Below are positions 52,550 to 62,841 of a stretch of DNA of 64,000 nucleotides, piece by piece (within the stretch, counting starts at the first letter, position 1; every line of letters starts with the position of its first letter). The position numbers and the translations under genes are program-made. This stretch comes from Geminocystis herdmanii PCC 6308 (lineage in GTDB: Bacteria; Cyanobacteriota; Cyanobacteriia; Cyanobacteriales; Cyanobacteriaceae). The notes beneath the pieces are model-generated. The model was not told the origin of the DNA and ran no database searches. It saw only the letters and a list, made by a program, of their open reading frames with translations. The DNA lies in the NCBI RefSeq assembly GCF_000332235.1, contig NZ_CM001775.1, positions 365,630 to 429,629 of the forward strand, given 5' to 3'.

Positions 52550-53059
52550 TTAAAATCCCTTATCATCGCTTTTTCCAGCATGATATAAAGCCAATTGATA
52601 GTATTTTTTAGCATGATTAATTAAATCTTCGGCTTCTTCCTCCCCAACTTCCCTAAGTTTTTTGGCAGGAATACCTACCATCAACGATCGAGCAGGAACA
52701 TTTTTTGTTACAACACAACCTGCCCCAATAATTGAGCCTTCCCCTACCGTAACACCATCCAGCACGATCGCACCAATGCCGATTAAACAACCTCGTTGAA
52801 TGTGAGCCGAATGAACTACCGCTTTATGTCCGATCGTCACATAATCTGCTAAGATTGTTGGCTTATGAGGATCACCGTGTAATACTGCACCATCTTGAAT
52901 ATTAGTATAAGCCCCGATGATAATTTTTTCCACATCCCCTCTGACTACGGCATTATACCAAATACTTGAGCCAGTGCCAATTTTCACATCCCCCATAATA
53001 GAGGCATTCTCCGCAATAAAAGCACATTCAGGAAAATCAATATTTTTTAATAATTTCAT
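52550..53059 (-). CDS. Gamma-class carbonic anhydrase-like hexapeptide protein
   Basis: A 169-residue left-handed beta-helix protein built on hexapeptide repeats, of the gamma-carbonic-anhydrase/YrdA family. Zinc-type His residues are in VLHGDPHKP and IGHKAVVHSAHI. ENASIMGDVKIGTGSSIWYNAVVRGDV is the usual opening. Members are trimeric; some are active carbonic anhydrases while others bind metal without such activity, so activity is uncertain. It lies on the minus strand with repeats upstream. Confidence 0.87.
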   Translation of the reverse strand: MKLLKNIDFPECAFIAENASIMGDVKIGTGSSIWYNAVVRGDVEKIIIGAYTNIQDGAVLHGDPHKPTILADYVTIGHKAVVHSAHIQRGCLIGIGAIVLDGVTVGEGSIIGAGCVVTKNVPARSLMVGIPAKKLREVGEEEAEDLINHAKKYYQLALYHAGKSDDKGF

Positions 53060-53246
53060 CTTTTTAGGGGTTTTAACCCTTATTCTATAAAATACGATCG
53101 ATTATAGGAACTTGATATAATAATCCACCGTGTAATCAATTATACATCTAATAGATACCGTTTTTATAAATTGAACTCAATTTCCACCAAAAATATCACG
53201 GTTTTTAATAATATAGGTTCGATCGCTTTTTACTCAAATAATTATA
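53060..53246. repeat. Intergenic repeats upstream of the gamma-CA-like gene
   Basis: A GGGGTTTTAACCCTT inverted repeat at about 53068-53082 and a dispersed repeat at 53119-53180 (AATCCACCGTGTAAT..., ATAAATTGAACTCAA) matching 34113-34175. No gene. Confidence 0.6.
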
Positions 53247-53447
53247 TTACTTACCTAATTTTTCTTTAATAGCTTGTTTCATAACTTTAATATTTTCTGG
53301 ATTATTGGGACAAGGAAAACTTTGAGAAGATTCCTGTTGTTGTAAACGATCGACTAAATTATAAAAAGCCTCTTTATCGTTACTATGCTCTAAAACATAT
53401 TTTCGCAACTCAGTTGTAGTTAAGTTAGTTAATTCAACTTTACTCAT
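53247..53447 (-). CDS. DUF6887-like small protein
   Basis: A 66-residue protein: VELTNLTTTELRKYVLEHSNDKEAFYNLVDRLQ at the N-terminus, then a PCPNNPENIKVMKQAIKEKLG tail. It fits the DUF6887 family, generally paired with a DUF6888 protein in cyanobacteria; both are suspected toxin-antitoxin-like partners but this is not established. Its ATG overlaps the stop of the upstream partner gene (ATGA), a typical coupling. Confidence 0.75.
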   Translation of the reverse strand: MSKVELTNLTTTELRKYVLEHSNDKEAFYNLVDRLQQQESSQSFPCPNNPENIKVMKQAIKEKLGK

Positions 53448-53620
53448 AAAAACCTCCAGTTTCCATTCAATTCAATAGCGACTTCAATTTCTTCACCAGC
53501 TAAGATAATTAATCGTTGATCTCTTTCATCTAATCTTACTAAATAAATAGGAATGTATAATTCTGTTAAATCAAGACACAATTGAACGCAACTAATACAT
53601 TGATTTGTGGTAGGAAAAAT
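53444..53620 (-). CDS. DUF6888-like small protein with apparent ATT start codon
   Basis: A 58-codon gene without an ATG, GTG or TTG. The reading is (I)FPTTNQCISCVQLCLDLTELYIPIYLVRLDERDQRLIILAGEE..., a good DUF6888 fit. A perfect AGGAGG (53628-53633) stands seven bases before the ATT at 53618-53620, exactly where family members have ATG. An upstream stop (TAA at 53645-53647) shows that nothing longer is missing. It overlaps the DUF6887 gene by four bases. Either translation starts at ATT, or a start mutation has silenced the gene. Confidence 0.65.
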   Translation of the reverse strand: MFPTTNQCISCVQLCLDLTELYIPIYLVRLDERDQRLIILAGEEIEVAIELNGNWRFL

Positions 53621-53844
53621 AAAAATACCTCCTATTATTCTAAATTAGTGATTAAATGATAATCTATTTTGTTAAAGTTAATATCCAGCTTTTGGATAGG
53701 GTTCGATCGATTTTCAATATTGTAATATACGGCATTACTCTTATTCTTTATATTCCTAATTGTGATTAAATAATGGTACTCGATAGTAATATCGAACTTT
53801 AAAAGTAAGTTTTATCAAATAATAATTGATATTGTTAAAAATTG

Positions 53845-54093
53845 ATGAAAAAACCAGAAGAACTACTGAATCGAATTACTGTAAATTCCGAAATAATGAC
53901 AGGCAAACCAGTCATTAAAGGGACAAGACTAACCGTTGATTATATTCTTAATCTATTAGCTTATGGTTCAACAGTACAAGAAATATTAGAAGAATATGAA
54001 GGATTAACTAGGGATGATATTCAAGCCTGTTTACTGTTTGCCAGTAAAACTTTAGAAAATACTGAATTTATGCCGTTAATAGAAGTTGCCTAA
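53845..54093 (+). CDS. DUF433 family antitoxin
   Basis: A DUF433 winged-helix protein of 82 residues, antitoxin-like partner of DUF5615 proteins. Typical sequence: RITVNSEIMTGKPVIKGTRLTVDYILNLLAYGSTVQEILEEYEGLTRDDIQACLLFA. The start is the ATG at 53845, preceded by a TTG in frame. The stop is directly followed by the next gene's ATG. It likely binds its own promoter. Confidence 0.9.
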   Translation: MKKPEELLNRITVNSEIMTGKPVIKGTRLTVDYILNLLAYGSTVQEILEEYEGLTRDDIQACLLFASKTLENTEFMPLIEVA

Positions 54094-54456
54094 ATGCGTT
54101 TTTTAGTAGATGAATGTACTGGGAGTGGCGTAGCTAAATGGCTACGGAGTCTAGGCTATGAAGTTTTTTCTGTTTTTGATGAAGCGAGAGGAATTAGTGA
54201 CGAACAAATCATCCAAAAAGTATGGATTGAGAATTGGATTTTAATTACTAATGATAAGGATTTTGGAGAAAAAATATATAAAGAAAAACGATCCCACAAA
54301 GGAGTTATTTTATTACGTTTACAGGATCAAAGATCATTAATTAAAATCGAAATTTTAGAAAAATTGTTAAGAAAATACTGCAATCAATTACCAGATAATT
54401 ATGTTGTTGTCAGCGAAACAAAAATTAGATTCGCCCGTAAACCTCAAGATTTTTAA
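54094..54456 (+). CDS. DUF5615 PIN-like toxin
   Basis: A 120-residue PIN-like (Mut7-C/DUF5615) protein. MRFLVDECTGSGVAKWLRSLGYEVFSVFDEARGISDEQI at the start and ILITNDKDFGEKIYKE hold the conserved acidic residues of the presumed RNase site. It begins immediately after the DUF433 stop, with no spacer. Such pairs are abundant toxin-antitoxin candidates in cyanobacteria. An SRG-like KRSHKGVILLRL segment is also typical. Confidence 0.88.
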   Translation: MRFLVDECTGSGVAKWLRSLGYEVFSVFDEARGISDEQIIQKVWIENWILITNDKDFGEKIYKEKRSHKGVILLRLQDQRSLIKIEILEKLLRKYCNQLPDNYVVVSETKIRFARKPQDF

Positions 54457-54497
54457 TGAGCTACGATCAACTTTTCATGTGGGGTTCGATCGAATCA

Positions 54498-54737
54498 TCA
54501 TCTTAGGGCTTCCATGATAGTTTTATTATAAATAACTCGCCCTACGGTAGTGTAGATATACTGAGTAATTCGTTCCCCTTGAGCAGTTTCTCGGACTTTT
54601 CGATCGAGATAATACTTCCAGATACTACCATCGCTTAAAGTTTCTTCTTTTTGTAATTCGTTACCATCTTTACCGCTATCTATTTCTCCGTCAAAACGTA
54701 CCCAGATTTTAGGGTGTAAATGGTGGGCATTGCCCAC
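54498..54737 (-). pseudogene. rpoC1: RpoC1 (RNA polymerase gamma subunit) C-terminal fragment
   Basis: Seventy-nine codons resembling only the last part of cyanobacterial RpoC1: HLHPKIWVRFDGEID, then KVRETAQGERITQYIYTTVGRVIYNKTIMEALR. The complete subunit has over 600 residues. Its left edge is the palindrome GGTGGGCAATGCCCACC, from which the apparent ATG (MGNAHH) is read. It follows the sigma-factor fusion gene by five bases on the same strand. I read it as a relic of a duplication and not as the working gene. The identity is from pattern memory (the VRFDGE and TT.GR.IYNKTI motifs). Confidence 0.7.
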
Positions 54738-54738
54738 C
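54722..54738. repeat. Palindromic dispersed repeat GGTGGGCA/TGCCCACC (second copy)
   Basis: An 8+1+8 perfect inverted repeat between the sigma fusion gene and the rpoC1 fragment. The same sequence is at 2979-2995. It marks the breakpoint of the rpoC1 piece. Confidence 0.75.
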
Positions 54739-54742
54739 CTAC

Positions 54743-57700
54743 TTATATGAAATATTCTTTTAAAAAATCCTTACGTTTACGTAATTTAGTTAAGGCTTCC
54801 CTTTCGATTTCTCTAACTCTTTCACGAGAAATACTGAGAATTTCACCAATTTTGGAAAGGGTTAAGGGTTTACCATCATCTAAGCCATAGCGTAATCTAA
54901 TTACATCTTGTTGTTGTTGGGTTAACTCCGACATCATGCGGTTTAAATCAAATTGAAGACATGAATAATCGGTGTAATCATCAGGAGATTGACTTTTATC
55001 TTCTAATAATTCCCCTAATTCTCCCAATTCATTACCATTATTATCTACTATTGTCAAGTTTAGGGATAAAGGTTGACGAGCTTTATCTAAATATTCTCTT
55101 ACTTGATCTGGTGTTAATTCTAGGGCTTCTGATAACTCTGAGATCGAAACGGGTCCCCCTTTTTCCTCGCATAATTTTCTTTCAGTTTGACGAATTTTAT
55201 TTAATTTCTCAGTAAAGTGTAACGGTAAACGAATAGCTCGGCTTTTCTCTGCGATCGCACGAGTGATAGCTTGACGAATCCACCAGTAAGCGTATGTAGA
55301 AAAACGGTAGTAGCCTTTACAGGGATCAAATTTTTCGACACCTCTTTGCAGTCCGATTGCTCCTTCTTGGATTAAGTCTAATAAATCAAAGTTGTCTGTG
55401 TAATATTTTTTAGCGATGGAGAGGACTAAACGTAAATTAGCTTCCACCATTTTACGCTTGGCTTTTTCCCCTTGACTAATTTTAATATCAAGATTTTTTT
55501 CAGAGATTTTAGCCTCCGTTGCCCATTCAGCTTTGGTGGGTTCACGATATAATTTTTTCTTTAAACTTTCTCTTTTTTTCTCAAGTACGACTAACTCCTG
55601 AATCTGTTTAGCTAAAATAATTTCTTCCTCTATGGTTAACAGAGGAATTCTGCTTATTTCCTTCAGATACACAAGTAAGCTAATGGGATAAATACTTTCA
55701 TTGTAATTACTTGTATTATTTGTCGAACTTCTTGGTTCATAAATATAATATTGATAATTATGATAAATAAAATATTCATCCTGACTAAAAGTATCATTAT
55801 TTTGGCTATAATTTCCTGAATTAGTTGAAGATATTTTTCCGTGACTGCCGATTGATTCTTTCGCAGAATCAGAATTAGAACTAATTTTGTTTTCCCATTC
55901 ACGGGAGGATGATATTGAGGTTGTTTTGACTGACTCTTGATGATTCTTCTGAGATTGATTATAAGAATTATTAGATTTAATTTCCTGCGAATCATTAGGT
56001 GACAATTTAGATTGTATTTTTGACGATTCTGGAATATTTATTTCTTTTTTATCAGAAGACTTATTTTTATCTATGTTTATCTTGTCAATATAGATTGATT
56101 TTTTCTCTTTTTCCTGAAAAATAGGCATTGGTATTGCCATCTGCAAAACCTTAATTTCTGCCTCAATAGATTTCGTAATATTATCTAAAGTGACAGTTAC
56201 TTTGACACGATATGAACCTTTTTTATAGTGGAAAGAATCAATTTTTAAACAACCATCTTCATCAATTTTCCCCATAGTGGTTTCCCACTTTATATCCTTT
56301 TTATTGATGAATAATTTATCTTTTAATTGATCAAAAATATTAAGAGTAAATTGTTGTGAATTACCCGGATATAGAGAAATTTTATCGGGAGTAATAGTCA
56401 AATTATTTAAAATTCTTGGCTTAACTTCTACCTGAGAAACAGCAGTTAAATAACCCAGTTTTGCTTGAACATTAATAAATTTACTACCAATAATAGACTT
56501 TTCAAGAGATAAATTACCATCATTGATTATTATGTCTGTAACTTCCCATTGAACCAAATTATTATCAATAGCAATAATCTCATAATTTTGATCCAAACCG
56601 ATTACATTTAACTCGGTATTACTTCCCGCAATAATAGAAGCAGAATAGGGAGTAATTACGATATGATGCACAACAGGCAAAACTAAAATTTCTGCGGAAG
56701 CATTGACATAACTATTGGCTTGATTTAAGCAAAAATTACCTACCGATGAAAAAAACTTAGCAACTTTGTTTTGTACATTTTCAAAAATCCAATCTAACAA
56801 ACCTTTATTTATATCATCACTGTATAAATTATTAAAAACAATTTGATTCTCGTTATTATTATTAATTTTACTGTCAAAATCTGACGATGAAGGAGAAAGG
56901 AAAGATTGATTTACAGTTGAAGATGTAGGAGATAATTGAGGAAAATTTGCCCCATTTAATAAAAACTCAATAATTTCTAAAATATGAGAATTATAAGAAA
57001 TTGCCCAACCTAATAGCTTCATTCCTACCCCTGCATTGAAGAAAATATTACGAGTAGTTTTATTATATTTAGGGCTATTATTAGAAGTAACAATTACCTG
57101 ATATTTTCCCTTATCAAAATAATTAGCTTCATACAATCCATTTTGATTAATTTTTCCTCCATCACTCTCCCAAGTAAGTAAACCAGCATCTATTTTTTGA
57201 TTATATTGATCATATCCTTGAACAGTAAATTGCTGAGTCTCTTCAGGATATAATGACACAGAATTAGGCTCAATTTCTAAACGTCTTAAAACAGGTAAAA
57301 TTGTTACCACTGTTTCTGTTGTTAAACCATCACATTTAGCGGTTATTTTTACTTCTTTTTTCTGATAACCAGCCGTAAAAATTCCTCTATTATTTATCTT
57401 GCCACCAAGTCCGCAACGCCACTTAATGTTATTAACATTTATGGAGTTATTTTTTTGATCAAATCCTTGTACAATAAATTGATATTCTTCTTCGGGATGT
57501 AGGCTAATATTTTGAGGAAAAATGTTAAAACTGGTGATTATTGAAGGAATATAAACCTTTGCTTGAGCGGTAAAATTTTCTACTTTAGCAGTTATATAAT
57601 AATTACCTTGTTGATCTTCTTCGGCATTATATAAACCAGAATTATCTATATATCCTTCATCGACATTCCATTGAATATTATCGATATTATGATCGATCGA

Positions 57701-58915
57701 AATTCTCTCATTTCTTTGATCTAATCCTATCACAGAAAATTGATAATTTGTATTTGGTTTTATGGAGATATATTCAGGACTAATTTTTATTTTAGTTAGT
57801 CTCGATCGATCTCTAATTGTGAGGATAGTAGATGATTTAATTTCCCCTGATTTTGCGGTTATTTTTACTTCATTTTCATAGCTTAATCCTTGATAATAAC
57901 CATCATTATTAATGATACCTTCTTCAGCATACCATTCAAGATTATTTAAGGGAAATTTTCGATGAAATTGATCAAATCCTTTGGCACTAAATTGAATACT
58001 TTGATGGGGTTCTATGGTACGATAATTAGGACTAATTTCGATCGAACATAAAATAGGTAATAACTTAATTGTCACCGAATCTGTAACGTTATTTAACCTT
58101 GCAGTAATAACGGCTTCTTCTTGAAGATTACCTGTAAAAATACCATTATTGCTTATTTCTCCACCTCGATCGCAAGTCCATTTTACCTCGATCGATGACA
58201 TTTTTTCGCCTGCTTGATCAAAGGCTTCGACATTAAATTGATAGGGTTTATTTGGTTCTAATCTTAACTCATTAGGACTAATTTTTAACGTTGTTAATCT
58301 TGGGGGTATATTAATCTCAATAGTGGCAGTTTTATTATAATCATTAGCAATAGCTTTTATGGTATATTTTCCTTTAGCTTTTGCATCAAAAACTAACCTA
58401 TTTTGTCCATCAATATAATAATCTTTATCGGTACTCCAAGTAATATTTTTTAGTGGTAAATTATAGCCTAATTGATCTTTACTGATAATATTTAATTGAC
58501 AAATTTTTATAGATTTATTTTTTGCATTATTTGACTCACTAATTTTAAATGTTTCTAAAATTGGCTTGATAATATTAATCTGAACTTCTGTCTTAATATT
58601 CTCAACTGAAGCGATAATTATAGCGGTTTTTTCCTCATTTCCTGCTGTAAATTTACCCTGAAGATCGATCGATCCTCCTTCTTTAACTTCCCATTTTATA
58701 TCTTTAAGTTTTACTTCTCTATTTTCAATATCAAATCCTTGAATTTTTAATTGATTGACATTATTGAATGTTAATTTTTCAAGATTTTCACTGATTACTA
58801 ATCTATGAATTTTTTTCCTATTTTCACTACGAATAACAAAAAATATTAATATTCCAATTAAGCCAATAATACTGACACCCAATATCAAAAATATTTTCAA
58901 AATTATACCAATCAT
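54743..58915 (-). CDS. Membrane-anchored Ig-repeat/sigma-70 factor fusion
   Basis: One uninterrupted frame of 1390 codons. Residues 1-28 form a transmembrane helix followed by [10 protein letters not shown], so the rest should face the cytoplasm by the positive-inside rule. From about 40 to 620 there are seven Ig-like (Big-type) repeats of 80-90 residues, with the pattern I.P....L.P...QF.V.GFDQ.......I.W....G.I...G.Y. A segment at about 630-657 ([21 protein letters not shown]) recalls an ankyrin helix pair; two more Ig-like repeats span about 745-925. A Ser/Asn/Lys-rich linker (about 930-1070) leads to a complete sigma factor (about 1075-1390): region 1.2 [14 protein letters not shown], region 2 [23 protein letters not shown], region 2.4 [22 protein letters not shown], region 4 [22 protein letters not shown] sigma factor tethered to the membrane is unusual. 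Confidence 0.9.
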   Translation of the reverse strand: MIGIILKIFLILGVSIIGLIGILIFFVIRSENRKKIHRLVISENLEKLTFNNVNQLKIQGFDIENREVKLKDIKWEVKEGGSIDLQGKFTAGNEEKTAIIIASVENIKTEVQINIIKPILETFKISESNNAKNKSIKICQLNIISKDQLGYNLPLKNITWSTDKDYYIDGQNRLVFDAKAKGKYTIKAIANDYNKTATIEINIPPRLTTLKISPNELRLEPNKPYQFNVEAFDQAGEKMSSIEVKWTCDRGGEISNNGIFTGNLQEEAVITARLNNVTDSVTIKLLPILCSIEISPNYRTIEPHQSIQFSAKGFDQFHRKFPLNNLEWYAEEGIINNDGYYQGLSYENEVKITAKSGEIKSSTILTIRDRSRLTKIKISPEYISIKPNTNYQFSVIGLDQRNERISIDHNIDNIQWNVDEGYIDNSGLYNAEEDQQGNYYITAKVENFTAQAKVYIPSIITSFNIFPQNISLHPEEEYQFIVQGFDQKNNSINVNNIKWRCGLGGKINNRGIFTAGYQKKEVKITAKCDGLTTETVVTILPVLRRLEIEPNSVSLYPEETQQFTVQGYDQYNQKIDAGLLTWESDGGKINQNGLYEANYFDKGKYQVIVTSNNSPKYNKTTRNIFFNAGVGMKLLGWAISYNSHILEIIEFLLNGANFPQLSPTSSTVNQSFLSPSSSDFDSKINNNNENQIVFNNLYSDDINKGLLDWIFENVQNKVAKFFSSVGNFCLNQANSYVNASAEILVLPVVHHIVITPYSASIIAGSNTELNVIGLDQNYEIIAIDNNLVQWEVTDIIINDGNLSLEKSIIGSKFINVQAKLGYLTAVSQVEVKPRILNNLTITPDKISLYPGNSQQFTLNIFDQLKDKLFINKKDIKWETTMGKIDEDGCLKIDSFHYKKGSYRVKVTVTLDNITKSIEAEIKVLQMAIPMPIFQEKEKKSIYIDKINIDKNKSSDKKEINIPESSKIQSKLSPNDSQEIKSNNSYNQSQKNHQESVKTTSISSSREWENKISSNSDSAKESIGSHGKISSTNSGNYSQNNDTFSQDEYFIYHNYQYYIYEPRSSTNNTSNYNESIYPISLLVYLKEISRIPLLTIEEEIILAKQIQELVVLEKKRESLKKKLYREPTKAEWATEAKISEKNLDIKISQGEKAKRKMVEANLRLVLSIAKKYYTDNFDLLDLIQEGAIGLQRGVEKFDPCKGYYRFSTYAYWWIRQAITRAIAEKSRAIRLPLHFTEKLNKIRQTERKLCEEKGGPVSISELSEALELTPDQVREYLDKARQPLSLNLTIVDNNGNELGELGELLEDKSQSPDDYTDYSCLQFDLNRMMSELTQQQQDVIRLRYGLDDGKPLTLSKIGEILSISRERVREIEREALTKLRKRKDFLKEYFI

Positions 58916-59156
58916 AATTTTTATTCCATGACATTATTTAGCTGAGTACAAATACTTATTTAATACTTAACTAACAAATTAATACCATTATAATATTATG
59001 AAAAATAGTCTTAATAAATTAAGTTGTAATATTTATTAATAATTAGCAGTCAATCATTTTTGTTTAACAGTATTTCATAACAATTCTCATTATTTCAAAT
59101 ACAAAAAAAAGACTAGCTAAGTGCTAATCTTGTAAAATAATGAACTCGCCGTCAAG
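58916..59156. other. Intergenic region between ccsA and sigma fusion gene
   Basis: AT-rich, no gene. It lies upstream of the sigma fusion gene and downstream of ccsA; no clear terminator or promoter could be fixed. Short for its content. Confidence 0.35.
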
Positions 59157-60149
59157 CTAAAAAAACCAGCCGTAGGAGTGTAAACCCTTACCTAAGAGAT
59201 TGACTCCTAAATAACAAACCCACACTACAACAAAACCACTAGCGGCTAAAAGTGCCGGTTTTCTACCTTGCCAACCTTTAGTAATGCGCGCGTGTAAGTA
59301 TGCGGCAAATACTAGCCATGTAATTAACGCCCATGTTTCTTTGGGATCCCAACTCCAGTATGATCCCCATGCTTCATTCGCCCATACACCTCCAGAGATA
59401 ATACCAATCGTAAGTAAAGGAAACCCTAAACCAATGATGCGATAACTGATGTTGTCGAGGGTATCAATTAAACTGAGTCTTTCTGGAGATAAAGAGATAA
59501 CTTCGGCAACGGGTTGAGTTAAAACGGCGGTATTACCTGAAGATGTATCAATATCTAAATTGACGGATTCACTGTTATAGTTAAGGTTAAACTTTTTAAC
59601 ATTGCGGTAAGCACCCGTACCAACAGAACTTCCTCTTAATTGAATCTCCTTACCTTGAGTCAGAATTAAGAATGCGATCGCAATCAAAGAACCTACCATC
59701 AAAGCGGAATAACTAAACATCATCACACTAACGTGCATCATCAACCAATTAGATTTCAAGGCAGGTACAAGAGGTTCGCTGTGTTGCATTTCTGAAGGTA
59801 AAGACAAGGCGGCAAAAGCAGTAATTCCCATCGCCACAGGAGCGGTAACGACTCCCACAAGACGACTACTGCTCATATTTTCAGCGATGAGATGTACAGC
59901 AGTGATACCCCAAGTTAAGAAAAACAAAGACTCGTAAAGATTACTTAAGGGGAAATATCCCCCTTCAATCCAACGGGCAATTAATAAGGTTGCAATGGCA
60001 AAATTAGCAATAATCATTCCCGTTGTGCCAATTTTAGGTAAGATACTCAGGTTAGGAAACGCCGCCCCCACCCAGTAGCATAACATCGTAAAAAAAAGGA
60101 CAGCGAAGGAAATATTATCTAAAGTATTTTGTAAATTAACTAAATCCAT
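59157..60149 (-). CDS. ccsA: Cytochrome c biogenesis protein CcsA (ycf5)
   Basis: Multi-helix heme-handling protein of system II cytochrome c maturation, which works with Ccs1 to attach heme to lumenal c-type cytochromes. The 330-residue protein has the tryptophan-rich [18 protein letters not shown] motif (about 254-271), the heme-binding WWD-type loop of the family. Conserved His residues lie in [17 protein letters not shown] and [11 protein letters not shown]. About eight membrane helices are seen. A hydrophilic loop (about 168-215) with [14 protein letters not shown] separates the halves. Identification is secure. Confidence 0.93.
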   Translation of the reverse strand: MDLVNLQNTLDNISFAVLFFTMLCYWVGAAFPNLSILPKIGTTGMIIANFAIATLLIARWIEGGYFPLSNLYESLFFLTWGITAVHLIAENMSSSRLVGVVTAPVAMGITAFAALSLPSEMQHSEPLVPALKSNWLMMHVSVMMFSYSALMVGSLIAIAFLILTQGKEIQLRGSSVGTGAYRNVKKFNLNYNSESVNLDIDTSSGNTAVLTQPVAEVISLSPERLSLIDTLDNISYRIIGLGFPLLTIGIISGGVWANEAWGSYWSWDPKETWALITWLVFAAYLHARITKGWQGRKPALLAASGFVVVWVCYLGVNLLGKGLHSYGWFF

Positions 60150-60273
60150 AGGTTTTTTTATAATTGATCATTGATGGATAATTGCTTATCTTGATCAAAT
60201 ATACAATTAATTCACATCAAAAAGGCACTGTGACTAAAGGTAAAACTTGTTTAATTTTATTTATCTCTGTTTT

Positions 60274-60561
60274 TTATTCAGCAACCTTTTCCACTTTTTC
60301 TAGTTGCCAAAGAATTTGATTCCCTTCTCGTCTTACTCTTGATACGATCCAGTTACGCCATGACCATTCTTCTCCCCTACTGGTGACAGCGCTGGCGTTT
60401 ATATCCATTAAATCAGCTAATTCCGAACTGGTGATCAAGTAACCATTGCTAGAAATTTCTTCCGCAATATGTAAAGTATCGATCGTATTTTTAAGTTGTT
60501 TGACTCTTTCATCACGATTTAGAGATTGTTCTTCAATACTATTAGTCAGAGATTCATTCAT
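60274..60561 (-). CDS. Conserved cyanobacterial protein of unknown function
   Basis: A 95-residue soluble protein: EEQSLNRDERVKQLKNTIDTLHIAEEISSNGYLITSSELADLMDINASAVTSRGEEWSWRNWIVSRVRREGNQILWQLEKVEK. The ITSSELADLM...VTSRG portion looks like a small helix-turn-helix and WRNWIVSRVRREG a basic strand-helix unit, suggesting nucleic acid binding. I recognise it as conserved in cyanobacteria but know no function. It follows ccsA upstream on the same strand with 124 bases between. Confidence 0.7.
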   Translation of the reverse strand: MNESLTNSIEEQSLNRDERVKQLKNTIDTLHIAEEISSNGYLITSSELADLMDINASAVTSRGEEWSWRNWIVSRVRREGNQILWQLEKVEKVAE

Positions 60562-60827
60562 AATTTTTAATTAGTAATATTCGTTACAATCTAGTTTTTT
60601 TTCTTTATTTATCTATCTATAATAATAGATTTTACTAAATAAATACCTACTTTATCTATAAATCATATCTATATTCATCAATTTTAGCTATTAAAGTACA
60701 AAATTATTTTTTAGTATCTAGTACTTATATTTGTTTAATATTTTTTGATAAAGATAATGTAAAGTTAAGATAAAGTTCCGTAATTATGCTTAAATATTAC
60801 TTTATAACTATTTTAAGATTATTTTTT

Positions 60828-61226
60828 TTATAGCTTTAACTGTGATATTTGTTCGTACTGTTCTTGAAACTGAATAGAGAGAGAATTACAAACTAAATCA
60901 CATAATTCAAAAATGAAAGGATTACTAATTTGATAATAAACATTAATTCCTTTTTGAGTACGGCTAACAATTCCTACTTGTGCTAACATCTTTAGGTGTT
61001 TAGATACGTTAGCTTGTCCTAATTTTGTTTCTTCAATAATTTCTGAGACATTTTTTTCACCATTTCTCAAACAACAAACTATATTTAATCGGCTACTTTC
61101 CGATAAGACTTTAAAAAAATCTGCTACTAACCCTAAAGCTGAGGGAGGCATTTTTGCCATTAAACACTCTTGAGAAGATGGAAGATAATCACTTTTTTCG
61201 ATCGTTTTTAAATTTAGATTATTCAT
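60828..61226 (-). CDS. ArsR/SmtB-family regulator
   Basis: A 132-residue winged-helix repressor of the ArsR/SmtB family. The recognition region reads VSEIIEETKLGQANVSKHLKMLAQVGIVSRTQKGINVYYQ. A pair of Cys in LNIVCCLRNGE sits in the helix where ArsR-type sensors bind metal, close to but not the ELCVCDL motif; other Cys residues are in SQECLMA and in the C-terminal LCDLVCNSL, so a metal- or redox-sensing role is plausible. No efflux gene is adjacent, so the target is open. Confidence 0.85.
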   Translation of the reverse strand: MNNLNLKTIEKSDYLPSSQECLMAKMPPSALGLVADFFKVLSESSRLNIVCCLRNGEKNVSEIIEETKLGQANVSKHLKMLAQVGIVSRTQKGINVYYQISNPFIFELCDLVCNSLSIQFQEQYEQISQLKL

Positions 61227-61293
61227 ACTCTAAATATATTGGTTCATCTATAGAATTAATACCATATTATTATAGAGTAAATTATTATTTTCA

Positions 61294-62841
61294 TTACTTA
61301 AACCATTGATAAATAGTCACACTCAATAATAAGACAACTAAGACAAAAATTAACCAGTCTCCCCATTTCACATAAGGGGTAATGGTATCTCGGCGATAAA
61401 TTTCTCCTGCGTAGGTTTGATATTTATTTATATCTGAAATCCAGATAGTGTTACCATGAGGATCAACAATACCACTGTAACCAGTATTGGTAGCCCTTGC
61501 CATCCATCTATCAGTTTCGATCGATCTCATGACATCTTGAGCGTGGTGTTGTTCGGGCATGGTATCGTCATAATGGGCATTATTAGACGCTGTAATAATA
61601 AATTCTCCTCCTTTTAAAGCCTGATAACGGAAGATTTCCGAGAAGGCAGAGTCATAACAAATTCCTACAATAGCTTTACCAAAAGGAGTGTTTAAAAGTT
61701 GTTCTTTTTTTCCTGCCATTAATTCTGTATCGAGGGGAGAAAGTCGCCTAATTAGATTACCAAAAACAGCACGAAAAGGGATATATTCTCCTAAAGGTAC
61801 TAATTTTATTTTGTCATATTTACTAATAACTTTTCCTTCATCATTAAGACTGAATAAACTATTAGTATATCTATTTTGATCAATTCGATCGAATCCTCCT
61901 AATAATAAAGGAATTTTTTTTACTTGAATCGCCTCCGCAATCGCACTATTTTTCACTATATCTTCATAAAAAAATGGTAACGCTGTCTCAGGAGTTAAAA
62001 TTATATCTACTCCTTTTTCCGCTAAATAATTATAGCCTTTAGTATAGTTAATAAATGCAGTTTTAAATCCCGAATCATAGAGTTTAATTTCATTGGGAAT
62101 ATTTCCTTGAATAATTCCTATTTTAATCTTATTTTCAGCTCGATCGACTATTTTTTCTTGATACATTAGATAACCGATACTATGGGATATAATAACAATT
62201 ATTAACCCATAACTAATAAATTTATAACCCTTATTCTCCTTTAATATTAAGATGATATTCTCAGCAAATAAACCATTAACTAAAACAATAATGGCGGTGA
62301 TAATAGTTGTACCTGATAACTTTAATAACTGTAAAATAGCTAAATTATAAGGACTCTGGGTAAAAGATAAAGAAGTCCACCAAAGAGGGCTAAAACTCCA
62401 AATTTTTTCTAGTAAACACCAAATAGTTACCCCATAAATAAGATTAATTATCGGTGAGTTATTTTGTTTAACTATTCTTGTCAAAATACTCCCCCATAAA
62501 GTAACTAAAATTGCTCCCCATAAAGTGATAAAAAACCAACAAAATATCGCAATTATTAAACTGTTAAACCATGATACCCCCATCCATGTCATGGGATGAA
62601 TTCCCGTAATCCAAAATAAGGCGAATCCGTGATAACCTAATCCCCAACAAAAACTACTTAATATCGCTGTTAAATTCGATCGATATAACGACATCCATAG
62701 AGGAATTAATGCTATCCATGCTAACAAATAAAAGTTGGTTGGGGCAACGCTTAACCCCATTAATAAACCGCCAAGAAAACAAAATATTATATTTCTTAAA
62801 GAGCTTTTTTTTGTATAATTTATTAAAAAATTAAACATCAT
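61294..62841 (-). CDS. lnt: Apolipoprotein N-acyltransferase
   Basis: Membrane enzyme of 515 residues that adds the third acyl chain to lipoproteins. Six or so N-terminal helices (about 15-225) precede a nitrilase-like periplasmic domain. The catalytic triad is visible: Glu in LTPETALPF (about 279), Lys in KYDKIKLVPLGEYIPF (about 339) and Cys in GICYDSAFSE (about 395). ASNNAHYDDTMPEQHHAQDVMRSIETDRWMARATNTGYSG is typical. The final helix is at 490-510. Lipoproteins such as the rhodanese at 12.7 kb are among possible substrates. Confidence 0.93.
   Translation of the reverse strand: MMFNFLINYTKKSSLRNIIFCFLGGLLMGLSVAPTNFYLLAWIALIPLWMSLYRSNLTAILSSFCWGLGYHGFALFWITGIHPMTWMGVSWFNSLIIAIFCWFFITLWGAILVTLWGSILTRIVKQNNSPIINLIYGVTIWCLLEKIWSFSPLWWTSLSFTQSPYNLAILQLLKLSGTTIITAIIVLVNGLFAENIILILKENKGYKFISYGLIIVIISHSIGYLMYQEKIVDRAENKIKIGIIQGNIPNEIKLYDSGFKTAFINYTKGYNYLAEKGVDIILTPETALPFFYEDIVKNSAIAEAIQVKKIPLLLGGFDRIDQNRYTNSLFSLNDEGKVISKYDKIKLVPLGEYIPFRAVFGNLIRRLSPLDTELMAGKKEQLLNTPFGKAIVGICYDSAFSEIFRYQALKGGEFIITASNNAHYDDTMPEQHHAQDVMRSIETDRWMARATNTGYSGIVDPHGNTIWISDINKYQTYAGEIYRRDTITPYVKWGDWLIFVLVVLLLSVTIYQWFK

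Noticed and set aside
54743-58915. Two separate genes merged by a missed stop
   Set aside because: The frame is continuous and the linker has low-complexity content typical of a domain linker. No ribosome site with an ATG directly before the sigma part was obvious.
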